Positions 1 through 11,304 of a stretch of DNA of 64,000 nucleotides are shown piece by piece. Source of the stretch: Chloromonas sp. AAM2 (taxonomy: Eukaryota > Chlorophyta > Chlorophyceae > Chlamydomonadales > Chlamydomonadaceae); contig QAXH01005449.1 of assembly GCA_004335635.1 (NCBI GenBank), forward strand, positions 67,754 to 131,753, written 5' to 3'. Made by a program: the position numbers and the translations under genes. How positions within the stretch are numbered: position 1 is the stretch's first letter; the number at the start of each line of letters is the position of its first letter. The notes beneath the pieces are model-generated. The model was not told the origin of the DNA and did not search any database. It was given only the letters and a program-made list of their open reading frames with translations.

Positions 1-3000
1 CATCCTGGTCGTGTGGGTCCAGTGCGGGTGGGCGGAACTGCGGCTGGTCCACGGCGCAGAGCTGCGGGCCGCCGGTTGCGGAGCGGGTCACGGGCGGCAG
101 GAAGCCGTAGTAGACCAGCACCTCGTCGTCCCGCAGCCCTTGGTGGTAAGTGAAGGTCACCTGAAGGGGGGCAGGCACGTGACGGTGCGGGCAAGTGAAG
201 GTTGTGCTTGAGTGTGATGCACGAGATGCACGAACAAGCTCAGATGCAGTACTGGGTTCAACACTGATAGTTACCATGCTGATGGTGGGAGATAAGGCAT
301 TGACAGGGGTTGTGCAGCGATGAACCAGCTGCTCTGGCTCCTACCTCGTCTCCCTTGGACACAGGCCGCTTGCTGCGGATGCTATTCGAGCGGTTGTACC
401 GGGGTGCCCACTGCAGCGGCACAGGTGAGCCAGGGGGCACACGCCTCGATTCCAGGCTTTGTGTAGCCTCGGACTCCTCGCTCTGCAGCTGCATGGCTGC
501 CATCCGTTCACTCACGCCATTCAAACCGTGATCTCCATTTTGAACGCTGTCCTCATTGAGTTGGCCTGCGTAGTAGTTGGCAGACGTGTGCACACAATCG
601 ACCACCAAGGCAATGCAGATCAGTGTGTGTTGCCTCTCAGCCCTGGTTCCTACAGTCCATGGCAAGGCAGGGCTGAGTACTGGAAGAAGTGCTGGAAACC
701 GAGCCGTCCTCTAGCTGACAGTCATACGGAACAAGCGCTGGACTGGTGCGCACCTTTAAACTCCTCATCTTCCCCTTCATGTTCCGTGTCGCTGTCCTCT
801 GGGGGCGAGTCATCCGCACACTCAGACTCGGAGGACGAGTGGAGGCACCCCTGCGCACTACCAGCACAACAAGGCCTTGTCAGCACACAGCAGGCGGTGG
901 CAGTCAGGAGAGCAACGTCCAAAGCTAGGGCCAGTATGCCCAGGAACATGAGTGCTAGGCTACAATAGGAAGTCGGCTTACAAAAGCAGGTGACAGAGGC
1001 CTGGACAAAGTAGGAATGTCTGGTGCACCCACGTACCTCTCAGCTGCTGTTGCAATGCAACTCATTTATCCAAGCCATAGACCGGCTAGTTGTAGTCTAG
1101 GTAGGCATCGTTAGGAAGGCAAAGACAACAGCAGACTAACGATAGGCATACGTGTTGCAAGTGTCTGATAACAAGTCACGGAAGAACCAGGTGAACGTGC
1201 AGGTTGCCATCGGACCCGGGACTCCGTATCCTTCAACGACCAGATCATAGATGGGCTTTTCCCGTCAGTTGCACTTCAGGTTAACATCATTGAAAGTAAA
1301 AGACAAAATGGGATGTGCAGGTTGCCATTGAAGCTTAGAAGCACTGCCAAGGAACTAAGCTACAGCACATCCGTATCCCTCACCGACTGGATAGCTCTGC
1401 CTGTTCCATGTGCACACTACCAACTGCACTGTACGGCACTCACATTTGCCAGTCTCTCATCCGTGTGGTTGACCATGTCCAGAAGGGGCACCATGACCAT
1501 GGTCTCTCGCCTGGCCCCGCCGCCAGCTGACTCATGCTCATACGAGCTGGAGAAGGTGCGGCTGCACACCTGCAACACGTGGTGCATGTGGGCAGCACCA
1601 AGGAGGTCAGCACTACTTCAATGTGCCAAGGAATTACCACTGTAGCAGCAAGGGTGGCAGAAGCCCTGGTGCTTGTCTTAGTTATCTGTTTGAAGGGCTG
1701 AGGCAAGAAGGCGTTGAGCAATCTGTTTGTGTGCATCGCGGTGCAGCATGCAGGCATGCCCACCAGGCTAGCTGCCCACTCCACATCCGCGAGGGAGGCC
1801 ACACACAAGCCATTGAGCACCGGGCTTGTCACGCAGCCGCCACCTGCACTGGGCATGCATGGCTGCTCTGCCGGACTGCCGGCTTCTGCCCTGGCCACGC
1901 CACCATCCGATGGTTGCTGTGCGCCTTGACCGGTGTCCCCAGCCGGTGCAATTAACGGTTCACTCTGTGCAGACTGTTCTGACCATGTATTGGAGATTTT
2001 AGGAGTTGGCAGTGCAGAGTATTTTGTCCAAGGATTTGAGCAGGTGGGACAGCAGCCTTTGGCCTGTAGCTCTGCAGTGGCAAGGGTCAGGGGGAAGGCC
2101 GCTCCCCGGCATGTGCTCGGGGGCTGGGCGCCTCCTGCCAGGCCTGTGCTGAAGACACGCGCAGCTCGACGCTTGAGCACACAAACAACGGCCTCCTGCG
2201 TTCGACAAGATATAATACATGAACCTGGTATGTGCTGTTGTGGGTGTGCAGCCTGGCCAGTCCGCCAAAGAGAGGATGCAAAGGACAATGTCAAGCATGT
2301 TTTCCTACCAGGTGCAAGATGTACATGCAATACGTTGTGTTGCCTGCAAAAGCTGAATGTGGAAGCTCTCTGCATCTAAGTGCGTATGACATCCTTGACC
2401 ACAGTGCATCTTACCAGGTCGGGGCAGGCCAGCAGGTGTATCGCCGCTGTGGGCCATGCATAGCCGGTCAACAGCTCGCCCGGTCGAGGCAGGGAGGCAA
2501 CGAACTCAGCGCCCATGGAGGAGCGCCACAGGCGCACCCCGCATGTGACACAGCGCCTGCGGGCCGTTGCAGCCCGCTGTGCGCCTGAAGTGCCAGCTGC
2601 GGCTGCCGCCTGCTTGCTGCCTTCCCCTTCCGACTGCTGCTGCTGTTGTTTGCGCTGGCGGTGGTACAGCACTTCGCGAAGCAACCAGGGGGCGGAGAAC
2701 TGTGCAGTGTGGCATGTGATGAGGCAGTGCAGCGTCAGGGGCAATGGACAGGCGTGGGGCGAGTAACAAGGCACGTTCACTCTGCCCAGATCTTCCGGTG
2801 TTCCTGATCTTGTCCGTGCTCAGCGTGTGCGCGGTTGACCTGCCAATGTGTCACTGAGTGCCGTGCGTTCTTCTGGCTCAAGTAGGAGCTGTAAATGTTG
2901 TGAGGCACAATGGCAAGGCATGCTGAGGCTATGGCTATGCACACTTACAGCAGAGTCGCTGTAGGGCATGGTGAGCTGTGTGCGGGCAGGGCAGCTCATC

Positions 3001-3410
3001 AGAACGGCACCAGCGGGCATGTCATGCTTGCAGAACAGCCCACGAACACCATCCGAACTCCGAGAGACGTGCAGACAGGTCTGCAACACATGCAACAAAT
3101 GCATGTCGTTGCTGACCTTGTGGTGGTTACAGGCGAAGCACAAGACCAGAGTGGACATAGCACAACATATTCTCGCAATCGTTAGATCTGTACACACCAC
3201 GAATCAGCTTACGGGTAAAGATGCAAGTCATTTGCGTGACATCAGACGTCAGCTCTTGCGTGCACAAACTGTTGTGTTGGCTTAGCCCATGTACCAGCAC
3301 AGATCAGCCTTCACTGGCTGCTTCCATGCACTCGCCTGCACGCCTTGCCCATGAGCCGCCGCCATGAGAGCGTCCTCTTGTGCCTGCATCTCTTGTGCAG
3401 CCGAGCTCAT
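1..3410 (-). CDS. SET-domain protein lysine methyltransferase (RuBisCO LSMT/SETD-like), 3' partial
   Basis: Predicted S-adenosylmethionine-dependent lysine methyltransferase of the split-SET class that includes RuBisCO large-subunit methyltransferase and SETD3/4/6. Exons I support: 2949-3080 (GVRGLFCKHDMPAGAVL, the N-terminal SET strand), 2415-2699 (FVASLPRPGELL), 1764-2069 (ending DVEWAASL), 1444-1569 (VCSRTF, then MVPLLDMVNHTDERLAN with the Asn-His cofactor motif), 345-410, and 1-160 (VTFTYHQGLRDDEVLVYYGF, with the catalytic Tyr region). All these junctions are phase 0. The protein continues beyond base 1, where the substrate-binding domain would lie. A first exon 3315-3410 starting at ATG 3410 is plausible but weaker, and a small exon near 2840-2888 is possible. 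The 2415-2699 exon carries an unusual insert rich in Gln and Ala, followed by CVTC. The substrate cannot be told from sequence. Nothing decides between plastid and nucleus. Confidence 0.75.
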
Positions 3411-3715
3411 GATAAGAAAGCCCTCGACTAGTCACAATCTTAGTCAGGGTTTGTGCAACTGAGAGTCAGTCTCTATCTAACAACATGCGGCCAACTCTGA
3501 GGTCATGCCAGCCTTAAAATCTTGAACAACTGGCAATCTTGCAAAAACACTTTCCTGGTGTATCATAGGAAAGGCATTGCCACGTGTGAAAAAACAGGCC
3601 TGTATGACATGTGGCATGTCAGCATGTGCAGCATGTGCGACGACTTTGACTAGGTCTTGCAAGGCCAGCTGGACGTGACTTGCCAGCTGGGTCTTACGGA
3701 GGCAGCACAGCAGCA
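3411..3715. promoter_or_regulatory. Divergent intergenic region
   Basis: About 305 bases separate the proposed start codons of the SET gene (-) and the C5orf34-like gene (+). If the first SET exon is right, this must hold both promoters and 5' UTRs. I see no clear TATA box or repeat. Confidence 0.4.
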
Positions 3716-6656
3716 ATGCGAGCTTCCGAATGCCCGGTCACACTGTCCCGCCTCTGTCTAGCGGCGGACGGGCGAGTCAAGGCCAACTTTTCGGACAACA
3801 GCGTGCTGCTGCTAACCGCCAGCGGAGCTGCCTTTATTCACAGCTCTGGCTCGGAGCCCACCATCAGACAGCTCAGCACTTATGCAATCAGCCGCTATGC
3901 GCCCAAGCTTGCTGTGGCGTTGGGATTCAGAAACATGCACTGGGACTTACCCTACATGTGCCCAGCAGTGCAAAATGCCCAGAAATCTGAACAACAGGGC
4001 ATGACTCTTGGTTACAGGCTTTCTGAAGTCTGGTGGCCCGCTAGCCCGGCGGAGGCCTTTGCAGCAGGTCTGGTTCAGAGCCTTCCTGATGGCAGCCTAG
4101 CTGTCAGTGCCACAGACAGCTCAGCTCGGATAGTCCTCCAAGGTAACCGTCAGCGCCTAGCCGTGTGCTATCCTCTGCTCACAGACACCACCGGTGGCCA
4201 GTTCCACTACACATGGCATACACAGGTATTCAGCTTGGATTCATGTCCACCTCGGTGGGCTGGTGCTGTTGCTCTCCTGCTCGAAGTGGCACAGCAGCAG
4301 TGGGGTGCAGAAGCCTGCATCACATCGCCACACAATAATGTTGGGCAACGCCAACTCGCTTTGGGCACAGCCACACAACAACTAGCAGCAGGTGACAGAC
4401 ATGGGCTTGCAGCTGGTATGGAGTGTCCTCTGGATAACCAACACAGCTTGAGGACGACTTCACGACAGCACAGCCTTCTTATCATGGTCACGCATGATCA
4501 TGCAGCTCCCAGCACTGTTTTACCAGAAGCCAGCCCTCAGCATCCCCACACAGCCCCTGACGGTTTTGCGCCTGACAGCTGGTGGTTTGAACCCAGCCTC
4601 ACTCTGCTGCCATGGGACGAGCTGCTACTCCTTGAGTGGACTCCTGAGGCGACCTATGAGCTCAACCCTGGCTCAGGGGAGGTGTGTGTGTGGCTGCATC
4701 ACGACAATTCCAGCCTCTGCTCGGAGAGGCAGGGACGGTTTGTGCTCCACACGTGCTGCCAGGGCCAGCTGCAGCAGAAGCTGTACGCCGCTTCAAGTGT
4801 CCCCGAGCACGTGTGGGTGTGCACAGGGCAAGCTGCACAGGCCCAACAACGCTTCCCTCTGGCAAAGTACAGCGCTCATGCCCTTAAGTTCAGGTAGGCA
4901 TGTGGGTAGGAGTTGCAATGCTGAACCGACAGTACCAAGCTTTGCTTGAGGTGACCATACCATAATCTTATCGTGATCTACATACGCAGTGTAGGCAGTG
5001 ACTGACCTTGACATGGCATATGGTGCACTATTGTGCATGTGCCCGGAAATTTCGCTCACATGTGACGATTGCATATTCAAGCATACTGATGTACCTAGCG
5101 TCAACGGCTCGCATGCGGACACAAACGCTGCGTCTGCACAGCTTGTTAGTCAGGTGCTCGCCTGCCAGATCAGCAAGCACGATTTCGTGCACTTCTGCAT
5201 GCAGGGAACGCATGTGCTGCGTGATGGCAAGCCGTGGGCAGCAGGAGGAGGATGGCGAGGCCGGCACCGGGAGGCAGAGTGGAGGACAATCAGCTGACAG
5301 CTTTGCTGCGTTGTCAGATGAGGTACGGTGCATCAGTGCGGCTCATCACGTTGTTGCCGGTTTGTAGATAGCAGCCTCTGTAGGTTCACGTCATGGCAGT
5401 GGTACAGCCGCTACTTACAAGGTCCAAGGTCAAGGAACCCTCTGCCCTTACGCCATTGCTATTTGTGACTCGGGCATACCATCACACTTCTGGATGACAC
5501 CAGCGCTTGCCGCGCAAACCCTACCAAAGGTTTACAACACTTCAATCAGATATGCGACTCATGTCATGGCAATGTGTTTTTGTCACATGCTTCAGGTTCT
5601 GGACTTTGCAGAGTTGCCTGGGCAGGGCACCTTAACAGCGTATATGGACGGGCGAGTGCGCGCTTTCTTCGCTGACAGGACCATCATGCACTTGAACACC
5701 AAACACAGCCATTGCAAGGTCAGGACGGGCTGTGGTTGACAAACCATGTAACTTCCTCTGCATCTTCACCGCATCTGTTCATTATGACAGCCGAGTACTC
5801 TCCCGCCATCCACAACTTGAGATATTGCTTCAGTGGGGCACTTGCTTTTGAGATGCCAAGCAGAGTCACCTTGAGTGCAAGCACGTCCAGCAAAGGAATG
5901 AGGGGGAGTTTGTACCACCCCGAGAGCAGTAGTAAAAGGATCCACCTGAAAGTTGGTTGAGGCCACTAGCAGCCACGCATACACTTTGAGCATAGAGCAT
6001 GCGCTTGTCAACTTTCTGAGATGTGACAAGTGACAGCTGCCAATGCGACTGTAGGTCATACTGCCTGACGGCCAGAGCATAGTTGTGGCAACAAACAACC
6101 CAGTGGGCGTTGAATGCAAGATGCAGGTGGGTTCTGATCGACCTAGGAGCCCGAGGTAATGTACCAAGTGAGCTTGATCGTTTGAAGAATTCCACTTGCT
6201 TACCAGCGTACAAGTCTTCATACTTTGTTTGCATGGCTGACAGGTGGTCATGGACTTCTGCAAATGGGCCTTCAAGACACCAGGGCATAGAGAAGCTGCC
6301 ATCAAGGCCCATGCTGTTGCTTCTGTCCAGGCTTCTGCCTCGCACCGGATGGCCAAGGTACGTTTGCTGCTAAAGGTTCTTGTCAATGATCAATTGGTCG
6401 CGTTACCTTTTGCTTCTAATCTGACCAGTAAACTCATCTTTGGCTGCAGCTGCTGGACTGGTCTTTGACATCACCTTCGGACATCGCCTGCCCTGCGCAG
6501 CTCCTTCCAAGCTACTGGGACCTATCTGCTGCTAGACATGCGGCTGACACTCCACAACTTGATGCTGTGATAAATCAAACCCACAATTGTTCAGACATGC
6601 AGGAACAGGTGGCGATTATGCTCAAACGCAATGCTGAACTCCTCAGCCAAATGTGA
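3716..6656 (+). CDS. C5orf34-family protein (DUF4524/DUF4520-like)
   Basis: Homolog of the uncharacterised animal protein C5orf34. Six exons: 3716-4893, 5205-5322, 5596-5718, 6055-6126, 6244-6357 and 6450-6656, giving 603 aa; the human protein is about 640. Family hallmarks are in the expected order: an N-terminal beta-rich block with FSDNSVLLLTASGAAF, then VALGFRN and SEVWWPASP, and a later block GTLTAYMDGRVRAFFADRT followed by VILPDGQSIVVATNN and a C-terminal helix. ATG 3716 is chosen because the frame upstream has only a TTG. The molecular role of the family is not established, and I assign none. The long first exon has a less conserved His/Gln/Ser-rich middle (about residues 215-300). It is divergent from the SET gene and convergent with Ran. 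Family assignment rests on motif recall, not on a search. Confidence 0.7.
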
Positions 6657-7217
6657 AACATGATGGCAACATATTACATGACTGCCGAATCACCAATCCT
6701 GTAAATCATCAATATTGTAAATATCAAACCTGGGTCTTCACTAGCGTCTATGACAGGATGCCGCAACTTCATACTAGCAGTGTCATGCACATGCAGCTCA
6801 CTTGACAACCAGCGCATGCACGCATAGAAATGAAACGCAAGCACATCCAGCTTAGTTGACAACCAGCGCATGCTCGGGAAGAAATGAAACGCTAGCACAT
6901 CCAGCAAACAGCAACCCTGACTAGTCACAGCCTATTTTTGACATATCTAGTCATGAGCTTCCACATCGTCTTGTTGCGCAGCCCACTAAAAAGTCCACAT
7001 GTATGTCATGTCAGCCCGAGCTGCAGTGCACTGGCACAGCCCTGCCACTAGCCAAGAAGCATGCACACGCTGGCGTGGGCTGGCCACATCGCTGCTGGTA
7101 TAGGTCAGCACTATCGTGTGGAGACATGGAAACCCCACCTACTTGTCCAGTCCGTGCATGCATGATGCAGTCTGCATAAGGCAGCTGCCTCGCTCCTGCA
7201 CTTCACCTGCAAACTAT
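6657..7217. other. Convergent intergenic region
   Basis: Lies between two gene 3' ends and should contain both 3' UTRs. Apart from the tandem duplication at 6802-6905, I see no feature. Confidence 0.5.
6802..6905. repeat. Tandem duplication, about 54 bp x 2
   Basis: Two near-identical units begin TTGACAACCAGCGCATGC at 6802 and 6856 and end in CACATCCAGC. A related scrap (GCAAGCACGTCCAGCAAAGG) occurs at 5878 in an intron of the upstream gene. Confidence 0.8.
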
Positions 7218-8152
7218 TTACTCCAGCAGCTCATCATCATCATCAGCTGGCAAAGGTGCTTGTGCTGCAGCTGCAAGCTCTGCCTCGTTCCGCTGCTGTT
7301 CTGCCAGATCAATCTGCACCTCTGGTGGAGGCAGGGCGATCTCCTCCACAAAGGTTAGATTGTGGTCACCGGTGAGCTTGCGGGCAAGGTAGATGAAGGG
7401 CTTCTCGTAGTTGTAGTTGCTCTTCGCGGAGATCTCATAGTACTGCAGGTTCTTCTTGCGATGAAAGGTGACCTGCTTTGGCTTGACTTGCCGGTTCTTG
7501 ACGTCCACTTTGTTGCCGCACAGCACGATGGGAATGTTTTCACAAACGCGATCCAGGTCCCGGAACCAGGTGGGCACGTTCTTGTAGGTAAGGCGGGCTG
7601 TGACGTCGAACATAATGATTGCACACTGCCCGTGGATGTAATAGCCATCGCGCAGACCACCAAACTTCTCTTGGCCTGCTGTGTCCCAGCAGTAGAAGCG
7701 GAGCTTGCCGCGGTTGGTGGTGAAGTCCAAAGGACGAACCTCCACGCCGATCGTGGGTTCGTACTTCTTCTCAAACTCGCCAGTCAAGTGCCGCTTGACA
7801 AAGGTCGTCTTGCCTGCATGCAGTATGTACCATAAGGCGTTGGCCTGACTATCAGGGGCTGTCGTGAAATGGACCTGTCAGCAGCATGCGCATTGTTTGT
7901 GCGTGTGCACACACAAACAGTCTAGCACGTAGGTAGCCCTTTACGAGCTTCCTGAATTATGCAGACCTACAAGTCGCATCCTTCAGGGCCAAGGGCCATG
8001 CAGACAAAGGCGCGCATGCCGCTACTGCCAAAGACCCTTCAACTGCGACTTGGTGTGCTGCACCCAACTCGCGTACCTGTACCACCGTCGCCCACAAGCA
8101 CCAGCTTGAATGCTGGAACGCCAGCGGGGGTTAGCTGGCCCGGCAGAGCCAT
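7218..8152 (-). CDS. RAN: Ran GTPase (nuclear transport)
   Basis: Small GTPase that gives direction to transport through the nuclear pore with importins and exportins, and acts in spindle assembly. Two exons: 8077-8152 ([20 protein letters not shown] and GDGGTG) and 7218-7813, giving 223 aa. The intron splits the P-loop Gly codon just before the Lys-Thr-Thr. Visible motifs: GDGGTGKTT (G1), PTIGVEV (switch I), [17 protein letters not shown] (switch II, Ran-specific), NKVD (G4) and SAK (G5). The acidic tail DDDDELLE is the Ran C-terminal switch in a slightly changed form, and there is no C-terminal Cys for prenylation, as expected for Ran. Length and motifs match the family closely. Confidence 0.97.
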
Positions 8153-9812
8153 CCTGGACTGCTGCTGTGCACCGCTTGTGCAAGATCTAGAGAAGCGCGC
8201 TGGTGAGTTGGACGCAGCAGATGGATATTGCCACTCACAGATCACTTGTTCAAGGTTTTAAACTGTGCGACCACGCATGCCTCGCTTCTGGAACCCTTGG
8301 GGCTCAAAACCTGCCGCACATGGACCGTTGTCGGTTCATGCAAGGTTTTGCCGCCCTCTGCCAGACCTCTGGCGGCGCCTTGAAGCCAGGCAAAGGCGCT
8401 GATAACACCCTGATACACTTGATCTCCACAGTACAGGCCTGGATACAGTGTTTGAGGGTGGTGCTCAGACATGCAAGTAATTTGAATCAAAATCATGCAA
8501 TCCACCAGACCACTCAGTGATCAGACATGGCTAGGGATTGTTGATGGATACATGACTGCAGTTCCCTGACAGAAGGCTCCGTCAACGCTGCTTGCACCCT
8601 GTCCTCCTCGTTGCATGCCGTACTCCTCAGATGGCGTAAGCTCGACTTTCGCTCCGTGTCAGTTACTTCAAAGCTGTCCGTCGTGTCTACCGAGCTATAC
8701 AAAACAATCCTGTTAGGACTGCCCAGGTGCGTCAAAGAGGCCCCTTGTCCAAGTCCTGCGTGCACGCTGGCTGGTTTGTATCTTCAGTGCTGCAAGTCTA
8801 TTCTTTGCCACGTTAAAGGCTATGTTTTCAAGTTGCGCATCACGAAGTATGGTCCTGGAATCCAGCTATGCGTCAGGCCAGGAAGTGAATGTGGCCCGGA
8901 GGTATTATTGGGCCAATCACTTGTCGCTGCACTGCATGGTGAAGGTCAGTTGAAACTCTTTGGATCCTCTTTACAAGGAGGGTGGCTGTGCTGTGAGCTC
9001 CTTGGCTAACCGCAGTGCTGCAGCCACACTGGCGGTGCGTCCTTGGCCCTCTGCTGGCCTGTTAATCCAGGCAACACGCCTCTTTACATTACACGGGCCG
9101 ATGTGCCAAAGACAATCATAAAGCCAATGTCAATACCACTCGGAACAATATCTCCAGAAGGATAGTTGTGTCTTGCCACATCGTGCATGTTCTTGGGGTT
9201 GCTCCTGAGCCTTGTTCGTGCGACTTTGCACATCTGCTAGACTGATGTGTGGATGGGCAAGTTGAATCCCCTTCATCCCCTTCACGCATACTGGTCAGCC
9301 TGTAACCAAGTTCAATCCCAATACGCCTATCTCTCACTTGTCCATCACTGTAAGGGTTGTCAATACGCTGTCTGGCCAGACCTTCAGAAGACTATTTGTC
9401 AGTGAGAGCCACAATGTCAAACTCTTTGGCACTTCACAAGCCAGTCAGCACAGTGCTATACAGAGATAGTTCAAAAGCATCACTTCACCTTCACCCGGCT
9501 GTCACAAGTGTTCGCAATGCTGCATAATTCTGCATTCAGTTGAGAGAATGAAACTGAATCCAAGCACTGGGGAAAACAGGTGCTAGTACACCACAGATGA
9601 ATAACAAGGTATCATGGTTTCAACACCAAAGAACAGAATGTCCGATGAACGCAAAAGAACAAATCTTTCAAACGTTCCGAAAGAAGAGCTTGCCAAAGTC
9701 GTCGACTACCAGCCTCAATGCTGGCTGTGTGCGTGTCCCCTCTCTTTGCCCGTGCTCATGCCCAGGGCCTTGGCCCCTCACTGCGAGGCCGCTGCCGCAA
9801 CAAGCCCAGCTG
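8153..9812. other. Intergenic region upstream of Ran
   Basis: No conserved coding sequence is seen on either strand. It holds the Ran promoter and 5' UTR on its left, a dispersed repeat at 9083-9165, and presumably the 3' UTR of the ABA4-like gene on its right. Confidence 0.45.
9083..9165 (-). repeat. Dispersed repeat copy (mosaic family A)
   Basis: The reverse complement of 9083-9125 matches 19621-19655 almost exactly (GGCTTTATGATTGTCTTTGG, then CACATCGGCCCGTGTAATG). A third, more diverged copy is at 16620-16658. The adjacent part (AATACCACTCGGAACAATAT, then CTCCAGAAGGA) matches 11571-11605. The shared blocks recur in different combinations, as in fragments of a transposable element. Confidence 0.7.
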
Positions 9813-11304
9813 TCATCCGTCATACGGCAGAATTGTGATGCGCCCGCCATTGTTCGCGTTCAACACCTGCTCCTTGCTGTCCGGCCGCAGCCCAGGTGTC
9901 CTGAAGATTGCCTGGAAGAGGGCATGCACAGGGGCATGGCATCAATATGGCCATGGAGCAAATCTGGCATGGAGTTGACATGAATAGTCCCTGCACCTAA
10001 CGTTCTGGTCACATGATGAGAGCAAGACCTTGTGACCGTCTTGAGTGAACATTATCATTATCATTAGAAACATTATCATTATAACATTATCATTAGAACA
10101 TTATCATCAGAACATTTCTCACACTGCCAAGCACCGCCTTGTCAGCACCTTGGTAATCCAGTGTATGAGCATGCCCACAGGTCCAAAAATGGCTGACACT
10201 AACAAGCTGTGAGCCGTTGGGATTCCCTTGGCAAGGCCTGCAGCACACGAACATTGGCGGGTGTGTCATACCGCAATTTTGAAGCCTGCGTGCTCAAAAT
10301 AAAGTCACGGCCAGCCAACAACGTACTAAATACAACTCCGCACCTTCCAAGTAGATGGTGCGGCCCAGGAACAAGTTGATGGCTAGGACGTGCAGCAGTA
10401 GGGAGGCCGCTGTGGCAGGCTGGCTGAAAAGAGTGGAAATAGCATCCAGGCGCGGGAAGAACTGGGGGTTGAAGCCGCCTGGGACAATTTATTGACAACC
10501 AGAAGTTGATTCATGACAGTCCAGCGGGTGGGGTAGTCACTGCATTGATTTTGGTGAGAAAGCGACAGTGGATGCAATTGTGATGAGAGATTGCTGTGAC
10601 GTGAGAGTGCGAATAACGCCTGTGACCTGTCAACGAGGTGTGACAGAGTAAGATGACACTGTGTGAGCTCACTGTCGGTTTGAGCTCACAGTCAGCAGAG
10701 TTATGCCCTGCACACACTGAGCCTGAGAATGTGCGCCATTCTCGCTATATACCTTCTTACGCACCTGTCAAGCCTTCCGCTAGGCTGCCCGGTAACAACG
10801 TTGACAGTGTGTCTGGTGTCCAGGAGAACGCCAGCAGCGCCAGGTAGACCAAGGCAAGCGGAGCAAACAGCCAATATGACTGCATCGCCTTACGAACAGC
10901 TGCTACTCGTGGAAGCAAGATCATCTGCGATTTGTGGCAATGTCAATGTGATGCCTGACATGCAGAGAACATGGCGGGGTTGCTGCTGCAGGGCATGCAT
11001 CGCAGGTCATTGATTGAACTCTCACCGCAAGGAATAAAACTCCAGCATACACGGTGCTGCCTTTGACTGCGTACGTGATTGCTTCTGGCATGGGGGCTGG
11101 TGGGAAGGCCCCGACTGCGACTGTTGCGCGCGTTGCGGCTGGCTTTGCCGAGCTCTTGGCGCATGTCGTTGTCTGAGCACGCCCTCGGCATCGTGCATTC
11201 ATCGCTCTTGGTATGCTTTGTGGGTTACCAGGTCCAAGCAAACCTTGTCTACTGTGCTGCTGCTCAAGCCCGCCTCTGTGCTGAGAGCGCAAAGGCATCA
11301 TCAC
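9813..11304 (-). CDS. ABA4/DUF4281-like plastid membrane protein
   Basis: Resembles plant ABA4, a plastid membrane protein needed to make neoxanthin from violaxanthin. Five exons: 11026-11304, 10765-10879, 10344-10478, 10149-10237 and 9813-9911, giving 238 aa. Family landmarks: LALVYLALLAFSWTPDTL (ABA4 SWTPETL block), STLFSQPATAASLLLHVLAI, then NLFLGRTIYLEG and IPTAHSLLVSAIFGPVG followed by HWITK. The hydrophobic stretches give about four membrane spans. The N-terminus, rich in Arg, Ala, Ser and Thr, looks like a plastid transit peptide. The start could be ATG 11304 or the in-frame ATG 11202. The last exon adds a 32-residue soluble tail ending ITILPYDG that I do not recall from plant ABA4. 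The role in neoxanthin synthesis is inferred from family only; other DUF4281 members are uncharacterised. Confidence 0.78.
10047..10117. repeat. AT-rich tandem repeat (AACATTATCATTA-type)
   Basis: About five imperfect units of AACATTATCATTA/G lie inside the last intron of the ABA4-like gene. It stands out as AT-rich against its surroundings. Confidence 0.8.

Noticed and set aside
1440..2375. 311-residue open frame on the minus strand taken as one exon
   Set aside because: Only the part 1764-2069 fits the SET protein. The SET core resumes in a different frame at 1569 after an intron.
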